A DNA stretch of 64,000 nucleotides, taken from Sulfitobacter sp. 20_GPM-1509m. Its GTDB lineage: Bacteria > Pseudomonadota > Alphaproteobacteria > Rhodobacterales > Rhodobacteraceae. The position numbers and the translations under genes were made by a program. Positions within the stretch are counted from its first letter, which is position 1; each line of letters starts with the position of its first letter. Below the pieces are notes generated by a model. The model was not told the origin of the DNA, searched no databases, and was given only the letters and a program-made list of their open reading frames with translations. Below are positions 46,433 to 55,189 of this stretch, one piece after another. Where the stretch lies: contig NZ_JIBC01000006.1 in NCBI RefSeq assembly GCF_000620505.1, forward strand, positions 372,001 to 436,000, written 5' to 3'.

Positions 46433-49400
46433 ATGAGCACGCAGAAGATTTCGCTGAATGACCGCTATAATCTTGACCGCGACACGGTGCTGTTGAACGG
46501 CACGCAGGCGCTGGTGCGGCTGATGATGATGCAAAAGGTCCGTGACCGTGCCGCCGGGTTGAACACTGCGGGTCTGGTCACCGGCTACCGCGGATCGCCG
46601 CTGGGTGCCGTCGATTTGCAGATGATGCGCGCCGCCAAACCGCTGGCCGAACATGATGTGACCTTTCAGCCCGGCCTGAACGAAGATCTGGCCGCAACCG
46701 CCCTGTGGGGCAGCCAGCAGGCCGAACTGCGCGGCGAGGGCAAATACGACGGCGTCTTTGGCCTGTGGTACGGCAAGGGGCCGGGCGTGGACCGCTCGGG
46801 CGACGTGTTCAAACACGCAAACATGGCGGGCAGCTCGAAGCACGGCGGCGTGCTGGTGGCGATGGGCGACGATCACACCGGTGAATCCTCGACCGTGCTG
46901 CACCAGTCCGAATTTGCGCTGCTGGACGCCTATATGCCCGTGGTCTCGCCTGCCGGTGTGCAGGAGATCATGGACTATGGCCTCTATGGCTGGGCGCTCA
47001 GCCGTTTTTCCGGCCTTTGGGTCGGCCTGAAAACCATGAAAGACACCATCGAGGCCACAAGTGTCGTCAATGGCAATCCCAACCGTCTGAATTTCGTGGT
47101 GCCCGACTTCAACATGCCCAAGGGCGGGCTGAACATCCGTCTGGTCGACACGCCCGTCGATCAGGAAACCCGCGTCATCGACCACAAACGCTTTGCCGCC
47201 GAGGCGTTCAGCCGCGCCAACGGCATGGACAAGCGTATGTGGGGCAAACCGGGGGCCAAGATCGGCTTCGTTGCCGCAGGCAAGAACTGGCTGGACCTGA
47301 TGCACGCCATGGACCTGCTGCACATTGATGCCAACGAGGCCGAGCGTCTGGGCATCACCACCTACAAGGTCGGCCAGACCTGGCCGCTGGACATGGACAC
47401 CTTCCACGAATGGGCCGCAGGGCTGGACCTGATCGTCGTCGTCGAGGAAAAACGCAAGCTGATCGAGGTGCAGATCAAGGAAGCCATCTTTGACGACCGC
47501 GACGGCCGCCGCGTCTATGGCTGGCACAAGGGCGACACATGGGAAAACGGCCGCCGTCTGGAACTGTTCCCGACACGCGGCGCGCTGGACCCGATCCTGA
47601 TCGCCGAGAAACTGGGCGACATCCTGATCGAGGAAGGCCGCAACACCGACGGCATCCAGGCGGGGCTGGCCTCCTTGTCCGAGGCACGGCGCAACGACAA
47701 CGCACAGGACCTCGCGGCGCGGTTGCCCTATTTCTGCTCGGGCTGTCCGCACAACTCCTCCACCAAACTGCCCGACGGCAGCCGCGCCTATGCGGGCATC
47801 GGCTGTCACTACATGGCGCAATGGATGGACCGCGACACCGTCGGCTACACCCACATGGGCGGCGAAGGGGCGAACTGGATCGGCGAAGCGCCGTTTTCCA
47901 CCACCGATCACGTGTTCCAGAACCTGGGCGACGGCACCTACAACCACTCAGGGATTCAGGCCATCCGCGCTGCCTTGGCGTCCAAGGCGAACATCACCTA
48001 CAAGATCCTCTACAACGACGCCGTCGCCATGACCGGCGGCCAGACCAACGAAGGCGGCCTGAGCGCCTACAAGATCGTGGACGAGCTGCGCGCCATCGGC
48101 GTGCCGACCATCGAAGTGGTCTATGACGAGAAGGAAGACGTCGACCTTGCCCGTTTCGGCAAGGGCATCCCCACCCACGAACGCGCCGAACTGGACGCGG
48201 TGCAGAAACGCCTGCGCGAGGTCGAGGGCGTCAGCGCCATCGTCTACATCCAGACCTGCGCCGCCGAGAAACGCCGCCGCCGCAAGCGCGGCAGCTTCCC
48301 CGACCCGGACAAGCGCGTGTTCATCAACACCGACGTCTGCGAAGGCTGCGGCGATTGCGGCGTGCAATCCAACTGCGTGTCGATCGTGCCCAAGGAAACC
48401 GAACTGGGCCGCAAGCGCGCCATCGACCAGTCGTCCTGCAACAAGGACTTCTCCTGCCTCAAGGGGTTCTGCCCGTCCTTCGTGACCCTCGAAGGCGCGC
48501 AGGTGCGCAAGGACCCGACGACCAAGCTGGACCTGCCCGCGATGCCGGACCCCACGCTGCCCGCCATTGACGGCACGTTCAACGTGGTCATCACCGGCGT
48601 CGGCGGCACCGGCGTTGTCACCGTGGGTGCGGTGATGGCCCAGGCCGCGCATATCGACGGCAAGGGTGCGGGCATGATGGAAATGGCCGGTCTCGCACAA
48701 AAGGGCGGGGCGGTGCACATCCATTGCCGTCTGGCGAACAAACCCGATGACATCAGCGCCATCCGCGTCGCCACAGGCGAGGCCGACGCGCTGATCGGCG
48801 GCGATCTGGTGGTCAGTGCGGGGGCCAAGACGCTGGGCCTGACCAGCACCGGCCGCACCGGTGCCGTGGTCAACAGCCACGAGATCATCACCGGCGATTT
48901 CACCCGCGACACCGAATTCACCCTGCCGGCCGACCGGCTCAAGCTGGCGCTTGAGGCGCGCCTGCAGGACCGCGTGGCGATGTTCGATGCCTCGGACCTG
49001 GCCAAGGCCGTGCTGGGCGATTCCATCTATTCCAACATGATGCTGATGGGCGCCGCATGGCAGCGCGGCCTGCTGCCGCTGACCCATGATGCCATCGTCG
49101 AGGCGGTCACGCTCAATGGTGCTGCTGTGGAACGCAACCTGCGCGCTTTCGAGATTGGGCGCTGGGCGGTGCTGTACCCTGAACAGGCGCAGAACATCCT
49201 GACGCCCAAGGTCGTGGCATTGCCCAAGACGCTGGACGAGAAAATCAGCTACCGCGCCGATCATCTGGTGAAATACCAGGGCAAACGTCTGGCCAAACGC
49301 TATCGCAAGATGGTCGAAGGCATCGAGGACCGCGCCGTGCGCGCCGCCGTCGCCGAAGGCTATCACAAGGTGCTGGCCTACAAGGACGAATACGAGGTCG

Positions 49401-49855
49401 CGCGCCTGCTGCAATCCACCCGCGCCAAGGCCGAGGCGGAATTCGACGGCGATTTCAAAATGAAATACCACATGGCCCCGCCGGTCCTGACCAAAATGGG
49501 CAGCGATGGCCGCCCCGTCAAACGCACCTTTGGCCCGTGGCTGGAAAAACCGCTGGCGCTGATGGCCCGCTTCAAGGGCCTGCGAGGCACGCCGCTGGAT
49601 GTGTTCGGCTATACCACCGAGCGCAAGATGGAGCGCGCGCTGATCACCCAGTACGAGGCCGACATGAAACAGGTGCTGCCGCTGCTGACCGATGACACCC
49701 GCGAGGCCATCGTCGCACTGGCCGAACTGCCCAAGTCGATCCGTGGCTTTGGTCCGGTGAAACAGGCCAACGAAGCCAAGGCCGCCAAACGGCGCGAGGA
49801 GCTGCTGGCAGTGATCCGCGCAGGCGGCAAGGATATGGCGAAAGCGGCAGAGTAG
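46433..49855 (+). CDS. indolepyruvate ferredoxin oxidoreductase, fused alpha-beta type
   Basis: An 1140-residue enzyme that oxidatively decarboxylates aryl-pyruvates or branched-chain 2-oxo acids to acyl-CoA, reducing ferredoxin. The N-terminal pyrimidine-binding domain begins with TGYRGSPLGAVD. A thiamine-binding region follows (SGCPHNSSTKLPDGSR, near residue 435), with Cys-rich ferredoxin-like stretch CEGCGDCGVQSNC (near 635). The C-terminal gamma domain begins with VVITGVGGTGVVTVG. SD GGGAGGT precedes ATG 46433. It is divergent from a LysR regulator. Confidence 0.93.
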   Translation: MSTQKISLNDRYNLDRDTVLLNGTQALVRLMMMQKVRDRAAGLNTAGLVTGYRGSPLGAVDLQMMRAAKPLAEHDVTFQPGLNEDLAATALWGSQQAELRGEGKYDGVFGLWYGKGPGVDRSGDVFKHANMAGSSKHGGVLVAMGDDHTGESSTVLHQSEFALLDAYMPVVSPAGVQEIMDYGLYGWALSRFSGLWVGLKTMKDTIEATSVVNGNPNRLNFVVPDFNMPKGGLNIRLVDTPVDQETRVIDHKRFAAEAFSRANGMDKRMWGKPGAKIGFVAAGKNWLDLMHAMDLLHIDANEAERLGITTYKVGQTWPLDMDTFHEWAAGLDLIVVVEEKRKLIEVQIKEAIFDDRDGRRVYGWHKGDTWENGRRLELFPTRGALDPILIAEKLGDILIEEGRNTDGIQAGLASLSEARRNDNAQDLAARLPYFCSGCPHNSSTKLPDGSRAYAGIGCHYMAQWMDRDTVGYTHMGGEGANWIGEAPFSTTDHVFQNLGDGTYNHSGIQAIRAALASKANITYKILYNDAVAMTGGQTNEGGLSAYKIVDELRAIGVPTIEVVYDEKEDVDLARFGKGIPTHERAELDAVQKRLREVEGVSAIVYIQTCAAEKRRRRKRGSFPDPDKRVFINTDVCEGCGDCGVQSNCVSIVPKETELGRKRAIDQSSCNKDFSCLKGFCPSFVTLEGAQVRKDPTTKLDLPAMPDPTLPAIDGTFNVVITGVGGTGVVTVGAVMAQAAHIDGKGAGMMEMAGLAQKGGAVHIHCRLANKPDDISAIRVATGEADALIGGDLVVSAGAKTLGLTSTGRTGAVVNSHEIITGDFTRDTEFTLPADRLKLALEARLQDRVAMFDASDLAKAVLGDSIYSNMMLMGAAWQRGLLPLTHDAIVEAVTLNGAAVERNLRAFEIGRWAVLYPEQAQNILTPKVVALPKTLDEKISYRADHLVKYQGKRLAKRYRKMVEGIEDRAVRAAVAEGYHKVLAYKDEYEVARLLQSTRAKAEAEFDGDFKMKYHMAPPVLTKMGSDGRPVKRTFGPWLEKPLALMARFKGLRGTPLDVFGYTTERKMERALITQYEADMKQVLPLLTDDTREAIVALAELPKSIRGFGPVKQANEAKAAKRREELLAVIRAGGKDMAKAAE

Positions 49856-49938
49856 GGCGCAATCGTCACATTCTTGTAACGGGGGGCGTGTGATACTGTG
49901 GTTTGCAGTAAAACACGCCTCTGGTCACGGAGATGACA

Positions 49939-50817
49939 ATGGCCCCGTCCAAGCGCGCCATCGCGCGTGACATCACCTATTCGCATTCGGCCACTTCGCG
50001 CAGTGGCCGTGCGATGATCCGCCTGATTGAAAACTCGACCGGGCGGCTGAACCTGATCCGCCGCGCCGACGGCTACCAGGATGAGGTCGCGGCAGGGCGT
50101 GATTTCTGGTCGGTGATCGTGGAGCGCTACGGGCTGTCGCTGGACGTGGTCGGCGGCACGCTGGACAACATCCCGCGCACCGGCCCGCTGATCCTGATCG
50201 CCAACCATCCTTACGGTATCCTTGATGGCATGATGATGGGGCATATCCTGTCCGTCATGCGTGGCGATTTCCGCATTCTGGCCAATTCGGTGTTCAACCG
50301 CGCGGAGGAACTGAACCGCGTGCTGCTGCCCATCAGCTTTGACCAGACCCGCGAGGCACTGGCCCAAAACATCGAAACCCGTCGCACCGCGCTGGGCTAT
50401 CTGGCGCAGGGCGGGGCCATCGGCATTTTCCCCGGCGGCACGGTCAGCACCGCGGCCAAACCGTTTTCGCGTCCCATGGACCCGCGCTGGCGCGGGTTTA
50501 CCGCGCGCATGGTCGCCAAATCGAATGCCACCGTGGTGCCGCTTTACTTTGACGGGCACACCAGCCGCCTGTTCCAACTGGCCAGCCACATGCACAACAC
50601 CCTGCGTCTGGGCCTGCTGATCAAGGAGTTCCGCAAGCGCGTCGACACCCCCGTGCGCGTGGTGGTCGGTGAACCCTTGGGACGCGATGTGCTGAACCCG
50701 CTGGCACGCGACAGCAAACAGATGATGGATTTCCTGCGCAAAGCGACGTATGACCTCAATCCAGATCCGGTCAAATATTTTGACCTGGGCTATGAATTCG
50801 AGGAACGGCACCGCTGA
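49939..50817 (+). CDS. lysophospholipid acyltransferase family protein (PlsC-like)
   Basis: A 292-residue acyltransferase. The catalytic motif is NHPYGILDG (89-97), the form seen in the ACT14924-like branch, and FPGGTVS is the second substrate motif. Such enzymes transfer acyl groups to glycerophospholipids or related lipids. ATG 49939 is preferred over 49933 because GGAG (49929-49932) is then six bases upstream. It lies 39 bases before murI, possibly in the same transcript. Confidence 0.88.
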   Translation: MAPSKRAIARDITYSHSATSRSGRAMIRLIENSTGRLNLIRRADGYQDEVAAGRDFWSVIVERYGLSLDVVGGTLDNIPRTGPLILIANHPYGILDGMMMGHILSVMRGDFRILANSVFNRAEELNRVLLPISFDQTREALAQNIETRRTALGYLAQGGAIGIFPGGTVSTAAKPFSRPMDPRWRGFTARMVAKSNATVVPLYFDGHTSRLFQLASHMHNTLRLGLLIKEFRKRVDTPVRVVVGEPLGRDVLNPLARDSKQMMDFLRKATYDLNPDPVKYFDLGYEFEERHR

Positions 50818-50856
50818 GCAGATCACCGGCGCCTTGGGAATGCGGGCTAACGCGCT

Positions 50857-51666
50857 ATGGCAATTGGTGTTTTTGACAGTGGTTTGGGCGGCCTGACCGT
50901 TCTGGAAGCAGCGCAAAAGCGCCTGCCGGACGTTGATTTCATCTATCTCGCCGACACCGCCCATGCGCCTTATGGCGTGCGCACCGCCGACGACATCTAC
51001 AACCTGACCACTGCCGCCGTGCAGCGCCTGTTCGATGCGGGCTGCGATCTGGTGATTCTGGCCTGCAACACCGCCTCGGCCGCCGCCCTGCGCCGGATGC
51101 AGGAGGGCTGGGTGCCCGAGGGCAAGCGCGTGCTCGGCGTATTCGTGCCACTGATCGAGGCGATGACCGAACGGCAGTGGGGCGACAATTCCCCTCCACG
51201 CGAGGTGGCCGTGAAACACGTGGCCCTCTTCGCCACCCCCGCCACCGTCAGCAGCCGCGCCTTCCAGCGCGAACTGGCGTTCCGCGCCATCGGCGTCGAT
51301 GTCGAGGCGCAGGCCTGCGGCGGCGTTGTGGATGCCATCGAAGACGGCGACATGATCCTGGCCGAAGCGCTGGTGCGCAGCCACGTCGACGCGCTGAAAC
51401 GCAAGATGCCCCATCCGCAAGCCGCGATCCTGGGCTGCACCCACTACCCGCTGATGCAGGACGTGTTCCAGCAAGCGCTGGGCGCGGACGTGCAGGTCTA
51501 TTCCCAGGCCGCGCTGGTGGGCGAAAGCCTGGCCGACTATCTGACCCGCCATCCCGACAAGATGGGCAGCGGCACAGCCGGCTATCTGACCACAGGCGAC
51601 CCGAAACGGGTCAGCGATCGCGCGGTGCAATTCATGCGACGACAAATCACCTTTGTCGCCGCCTGA
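50857..51666 (+). CDS. murI: glutamate racemase
   Basis: A 269-residue cofactor-independent racemase that supplies D-glutamate to peptidoglycan. Both catalytic cysteines are present: Cys70 in ILACNTAS and Cys194 in GCTHYP. The FDSGLGG motif with Asp7 is at the N-terminus. It lies 35 bases before argC. The window also has alr, so both D-amino acid racemases for the wall are found in it. Confidence 0.95.
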   Translation: MAIGVFDSGLGGLTVLEAAQKRLPDVDFIYLADTAHAPYGVRTADDIYNLTTAAVQRLFDAGCDLVILACNTASAAALRRMQEGWVPEGKRVLGVFVPLIEAMTERQWGDNSPPREVAVKHVALFATPATVSSRAFQRELAFRAIGVDVEAQACGGVVDAIEDGDMILAEALVRSHVDALKRKMPHPQAAILGCTHYPLMQDVFQQALGADVQVYSQAALVGESLADYLTRHPDKMGSGTAGYLTTGDPKRVSDRAVQFMRRQITFVAA

Positions 51667-51701
51667 ACATCTTTCCCACATTCCCAATATAGAGGTCTGA
51701 C

Positions 51702-52730
51702 ATGACCCATTCTGTCGCAATTCTGGGGGCCAGCGGTTACACTGGCGCCGAACTGATCCGGCTGATTGCCGAACATCCATCCATTGAAATCAAGGCCTTG
51801 GGCGCGTTCTCCAAGGCTGGCCAAAAGCTGGCCGAGGTGTTCCCGCACCTGCGCCATCTGGACCTGCCCGACATGGTGGCCTTCGACACCATCGACTGGT
51901 CGGGCATCGACCTGTGCTTTTGCGCGCTGCCCCACAAGACCAGCCAGGAGGTCATCCGCGACCTGCCCAAGACGCTGAAAATCGTCGACCTCAGCGCCGA
52001 TTTCCGGCTGCGCGATCCGGCGGACTATAAAAAATGGTACGGCAACGACCACGCCGCAATCGAAATGCAGTCCGAAGCGGTTTACGGTCTGACCGAATTC
52101 TACCGCGACGACATCGCCGCCGCACGGCTGGTGGCGGGCACGGGCTGTAACGCGGCCACGGGCCAGTTCGCCCTGCGCCCGCTGATCGCCGCCGGTGTGA
52201 TCGGGCTGGACGACATCATCATGGACCTGAAATGCGCGGTCTCCGGCGCGGGCCGGTCGCTCAAGGAAAACCTGCTGCATGCCGAGCTGAGCGAAGGCTA
52301 TCACGCCTACGCCCTTGGCGGCACGCACCGGCACCTGGGCGAGTTCGACCAGGAGTTCTCCAAGGTCGCAGGCCGTCCGGTGCAGGTACAGTTCACCCCG
52401 CACCTGATCCCCGCCAACCGCGGCATTCTGGCCACCTGCTATGTCTCGGGCGACGCCGATGCCGTGCACGGCGCGCTGGCGGCGGCCTATGAAAACGAGC
52501 CGTTCATTCAGGTCCTGCCACAAGGCGAGGCCCCCAGCACGCGCCACATCCGCGGCAGCAACTTTTGCCACATCGGCGTGGTGGGCGACCGCACCGACGG
52601 GCGCTGCATCGTGGTCGCAGCCCTCGACAACCTGACCAAGGGCTCCAGCGGCCAGGCGCTGCAAAACGCCAACCTGATGCTGGGCCTGCCGGAAACCGCC
52701 GGCCTGATGATGGCACCGCTGTTCCCCTAA
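51702..52730 (+). CDS. argC: N-acetyl-gamma-glutamyl-phosphate reductase
   Basis: A 342-residue NADPH-dependent reductase of arginine synthesis. The nucleotide loop GASGYTG (9-15) and the active-site Cys149 in GTGCNAATG are both present. The length fits type 1 ArgC. It ends in TAA at 52730, directly followed by a hairpin that is duplicated 340 bases downstream on the far side of repeat B2. Confidence 0.96.
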   Translation: MTHSVAILGASGYTGAELIRLIAEHPSIEIKALGAFSKAGQKLAEVFPHLRHLDLPDMVAFDTIDWSGIDLCFCALPHKTSQEVIRDLPKTLKIVDLSADFRLRDPADYKKWYGNDHAAIEMQSEAVYGLTEFYRDDIAAARLVAGTGCNAATGQFALRPLIAAGVIGLDDIIMDLKCAVSGAGRSLKENLLHAELSEGYHAYALGGTHRHLGEFDQEFSKVAGRPVQVQFTPHLIPANRGILATCYVSGDADAVHGALAAAYENEPFIQVLPQGEAPSTRHIRGSNFCHIGVVGDRTDGRCIVVAALDNLTKGSSGQALQNANLMLGLPETAGLMMAPLFP

Positions 52731-52778
52731 GGTGCGACACTACAGCCAAACGGCGCGCGTTAATCGGCGCGCCGTTTG
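52731..52778 (+). terminator. hairpin after argC, first of two direct copies
   Basis: A perfect 11-bp stem (AAACGGCGCGC/GCGCGCCGTTT, 52748-52777) follows the argC stop. No long T-tract follows. The 48 bases starting GGTGCGACACTACAGCC are repeated at 53071-53118 with 2 differences. Confidence 0.65.
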
Positions 52779-52813
52779 GGTCAAAGGCGGGTGTGCGGAC
52801 TTTTCTGCCTTTT

Positions 52814-52990
52814 GCAACAAAGCACGAAGCCGCGCATCGACGGGCCGAGGTTCGGCGATCCTACAGCTGTGTCTGCCACTTAATGGCAGCCAAACACCTA
52901 CGACCTATCTGTTCCACACAACAGCAGCCAAATCGCCGTGCCGTGGGGCGGCCCGTCGATGTGCGGCGGCCTTCGGCCTTGAATCCGCAC
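52814..52990 (-). repeat. structured intergenic repeat, type B copy 2
   Basis: This copy lies between the two argC hairpin copies, in the 439-base gap before ccmE. The core (52961-52990) on the minus strand has outer arms GTGCGG/CCGCAC and inner arms GGCC/GGCC around GAA. The outer stem differs from the other B copies by a compensated pair, so pairing is kept. It is the most diverged B copy in the window. The remaining 80 bases before the second hairpin show nothing recognisable. Confidence 0.8.
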
Positions 52991-53070
52991 GGGGGGAAAG
53001 TTGAAACGACCTCAAACCGGCCCTTCGCTGCGATCTGCGGATAGGTCCGGTTTTCTAAGGGGCGCCGATA

Positions 53071-53118
53071 GGTGCGACACTACAGCCGAACGGCGCGCGT
53101 TGATCGGCGCGCCGTTTG
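53071..53118 (+). terminator. second direct copy of the argC-type hairpin
   Basis: It differs from the copy at 52731 at two positions. The stem becomes GAACGGCGCGC/GCGCGCCGTTT, keeping a G-T pair. It lies just upstream of ccmE and may terminate read-through from argC. Confidence 0.6.
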
Positions 53119-53169
53119 TGGCTAGATATCTCTGAACCTTTTCCATGCGGAAAAGCAGACGGAGCCGTG

Positions 53170-53613
53170 ATGAAAAGCCTCAAGAAACAAAGGCGCATCC
53201 AGATCATTCTGGTCACAGCCGTGGCGCTGGCCCTCAGCACCGCGCTGATCGGCTATGCCATGCGCGACGGCATCAACTTCTTCCGCGCTCCCAGCCAGGT
53301 CATGGCCGACCCGCCGGGGCCTGGGGAAGTGTTCCGCATCGGCGGGCTGGTGGCCACAGGAACCTTGCAGCGCGGGCAAGGCGAGGTGATCCGCTTCGAG
53401 GTGACCGACGGCGGCGCATCGGTACCGGTGGTATTCAGCGGCGTGCTGCCCGATCTCTTTGGCGAAGACCAAGGCATGGTCGGCACCGGCCGCTACGTCA
53501 ACGGTGTGTTCGAAGCCTCTGAAATCCTTGCCAAACACGACGAAACCTACATGCCCAAAGAGGTGGTGGACGCGCTGAAGGAACAAGGCGTCTACAAGGA
53601 CCCCGAGGGCTGA
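53170..53613 (+). CDS. ccmE: cytochrome c maturation protein CcmE
   Basis: A 147-residue heme chaperone anchored by one N-terminal membrane helix (IQIILVTAVALALSTALIGY). The heme-binding His123 is in AKHDETYMP, the family signature, in a periplasmic beta-barrel. It passes heme to CcmF for attachment to apocytochrome c. ATG 53170 has GGAG seven bases upstream. The ccm cluster continues with ccmF and ccmH, interrupted by a lysis gene pair. Confidence 0.95.
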   Translation: MKSLKKQRRIQIILVTAVALALSTALIGYAMRDGINFFRAPSQVMADPPGPGEVFRIGGLVATGTLQRGQGEVIRFEVTDGGASVPVVFSGVLPDLFGEDQGMVGTGRYVNGVFEASEILAKHDETYMPKEVVDALKEQGVYKDPEG

Positions 53614-53691
53614 GCGCACGCCAGCCTCAGCCTCTGTTAACCATTTTCAACCCACTCTTTGCGCCAGTTGCAGCAGGTGCAGGGGTTGGAC

Positions 53692-54303
53692 ATGCAAACC
53701 GTCAGAGACATCGCAAATGAAATCGTCGCCCGCGAGGGCAGCTATGTGAACGATCCCGACGATCCGGGCGGGGCGACCAAATTCGGCGTGACCATTCACA
53801 CCATGCGGCGGCTGGGGCTGGATCTGGACGCCGACGGTGACGTGGACGCCGACGACGTACAGCGCCTGACACGGGCGCAGGCGGTCGACATCTTTATCCG
53901 CCACTATTTCGAACGTCCCCTGATCGCGGAACTGCCCGTCGGCCTGCACGCGACGGTTTTCGATATGTACGTCAACGCCGGCGCCAATGCCGTGCGCATC
54001 CTGCAACGGCTGCTGTGCGAAATGGGGCACAGCGTGGCCGTGGACGGCGCGCTGGGGCCGCAGTCGATCAAAGCGGCGCACGCAGCCTACAATCAGGCCC
54101 CACAGGCCATGGTCGACGCCTACGGCATCGCGCGCCGCAACTATTATTTCCGCATCGGCGACCGCCGCCCCGCCAGCCGCAAATACGCCCGCACACGGGC
54201 CGGCGGCAAAGGCGGCTGGATCAAGCGGGCCGAGGAGTTCATAAGCGCGGCCTACCACATGACAACAGCAGAATTTAACGCACGGGTGGCAGTATGGGGA
54301 TGA
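53692..54303 (+). CDS. holin-associated N-acetylmuramidase (GH108), GTA-type endolysin
   Basis: A 203-residue lysozyme-like enzyme. The GH108 motif is visible as REGSYVNDPDDPGGATKFGV, with the catalytic Glu15. A C-terminal peptidoglycan-binding domain (PG_binding_3) carries VDGALGPQSI. It cuts peptidoglycan glycan strands. It is coupled to a GTA-type holin, so it is probably the lysis enzyme of a gene transfer agent or a phage remnant. A TTAACC element at 53637 resembles half of a CtrA site, a weak hint of CtrA control. Confidence 0.88.
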   Translation: MQTVRDIANEIVAREGSYVNDPDDPGGATKFGVTIHTMRRLGLDLDADGDVDADDVQRLTRAQAVDIFIRHYFERPLIAELPVGLHATVFDMYVNAGANAVRILQRLLCEMGHSVAVDGALGPQSIKAAHAAYNQAPQAMVDAYGIARRNYYFRIGDRRPASRKYARTRAGGKGGWIKRAEEFISAAYHMTTAEFNARVAVWG

Positions 54304-54866
54304 TTGAACGGATGTTTGGCCTGTTGTTCGGCAACGGGCGCAACGTGGTGCGCGACACGGTTGAAGTGTTCCGCGAAAACGCCGAAAGCGGCAGCCAGCG
54401 GGCGCATGACGTGCAGGTGCAGGCGATGCAACAGTTCGGCGCGGAATACAGCGTGGCGCGGCAGGGGTGGTTCGACCGCTTTGTCGACGGGCTGAACCGC
54501 CTGCCGCGCCCGATGCTGGCCTTTGGCACGCTGGGGCTGTTCGTCTCGGCCATGGTGGAACCGCTGTGGTTTGCCGAACGGATGCAGGGCATCGCGCTGG
54601 TGCCTGAACCGCTGTGGTGGCTGCTGGGGGTGATCGTGTCCTTCTATTTCGGCGCGCGCCATCAGGTCAAAGCGCAGGAATTCCAGCGTCAGATCGTCGG
54701 CACCATGGCCCATGTGCCGCAGGTCATGGACAACATCCGCGCCCTGCGTGAGTTGCGCGCCGACAGCGTCGGCGTCGCCGACACCGGCAACGACGCCCGC
54801 CTGACCACGGCGGCGATCCTGCCGGACCGCAACGCGGCGCTGGAGGCCTGGAAACGGGCGGCTTAG
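54300..54866 (+). CDS. holin family protein (GTA holin, 3TM superfamily)
   Basis: A 188-residue membrane protein with two clear hydrophobic segments (PMLAFGTLGLFVSAMVEPLWF and LWWLLGVIVSFYFGA). It resembles the GTA_holin_3TM family that forms pores so that the endolysin reaches the wall. The start at ATG 54300 overlaps the endolysin stop by 4 bases (an ATG 6 bases earlier is possible), so the pair is coupled. It lies between ccmE and ccmF. Confidence 0.85.
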   Translation: MIERMFGLLFGNGRNVVRDTVEVFRENAESGSQRAHDVQVQAMQQFGAEYSVARQGWFDRFVDGLNRLPRPMLAFGTLGLFVSAMVEPLWFAERMQGIALVPEPLWWLLGVIVSFYFGARHQVKAQEFQRQIVGTMAHVPQVMDNIRALRELRADSVGVADTGNDARLTTAAILPDRNAALEAWKRAA

Positions 54867-54877
54867 GGGAACCTCAA

Positions 54878-55105
54878 CCACCAAAGCCCGGAATCAAGGT
54901 GCGAAGCACCGCCGGGCAGCGCCCGACCGCCCGTCACGCCGTAGGCGTGCCTAAGATCATCGGCGCACCTTTGGTGCGACGGGCGGGCGCTTCTTCACCC
55001 TATCGCGCCTCTTTGTTCACACGCCTAAGCGGTGAAATAAAGTGGTGCTAATTGGCGTTGTGATGCCCACCCGCGGTCAGGCGCTGCCCTCTGTGGCAAT
55101 GTCAC
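54878..55105 (+). repeat. structured intergenic repeat, type A copy 2 (with added hairpins)
   Basis: The core (54886-54917) has the same outer arms GCCCGG/CCGGGC, but the inner arms are GGTGC/GCACC around GAA, a compensated change from copies 1 and 3. The second long hairpin is extended by about 46 bases carrying further mini-hairpins (CACGCC/GGCGTG around GTA; CGCACC/GGTGCG around TTT). It fills most of the gap between the holin and ccmF. Confidence 0.88.
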
Positions 55106-55189
55106 GCCCCAAACAAATCCGATGCGACACAATGACGACGCCCCCCACTGGCGATTGTGAGGCGCCGCCAGCCGGCCTATAAGGCCTGC

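Noticed and set aside
46388-47947. Long minus-strand open frame opposite the indolepyruvate oxidoreductase
   Set aside because: Antisense shadow; the plus-strand protein has clear catalytic motifs over the same bases.
49609-51780. 723-codon minus-strand open frame opposite the acyltransferase and murI
   Set aside because: Spans several well-supported plus-strand genes and has no recognisable domain.
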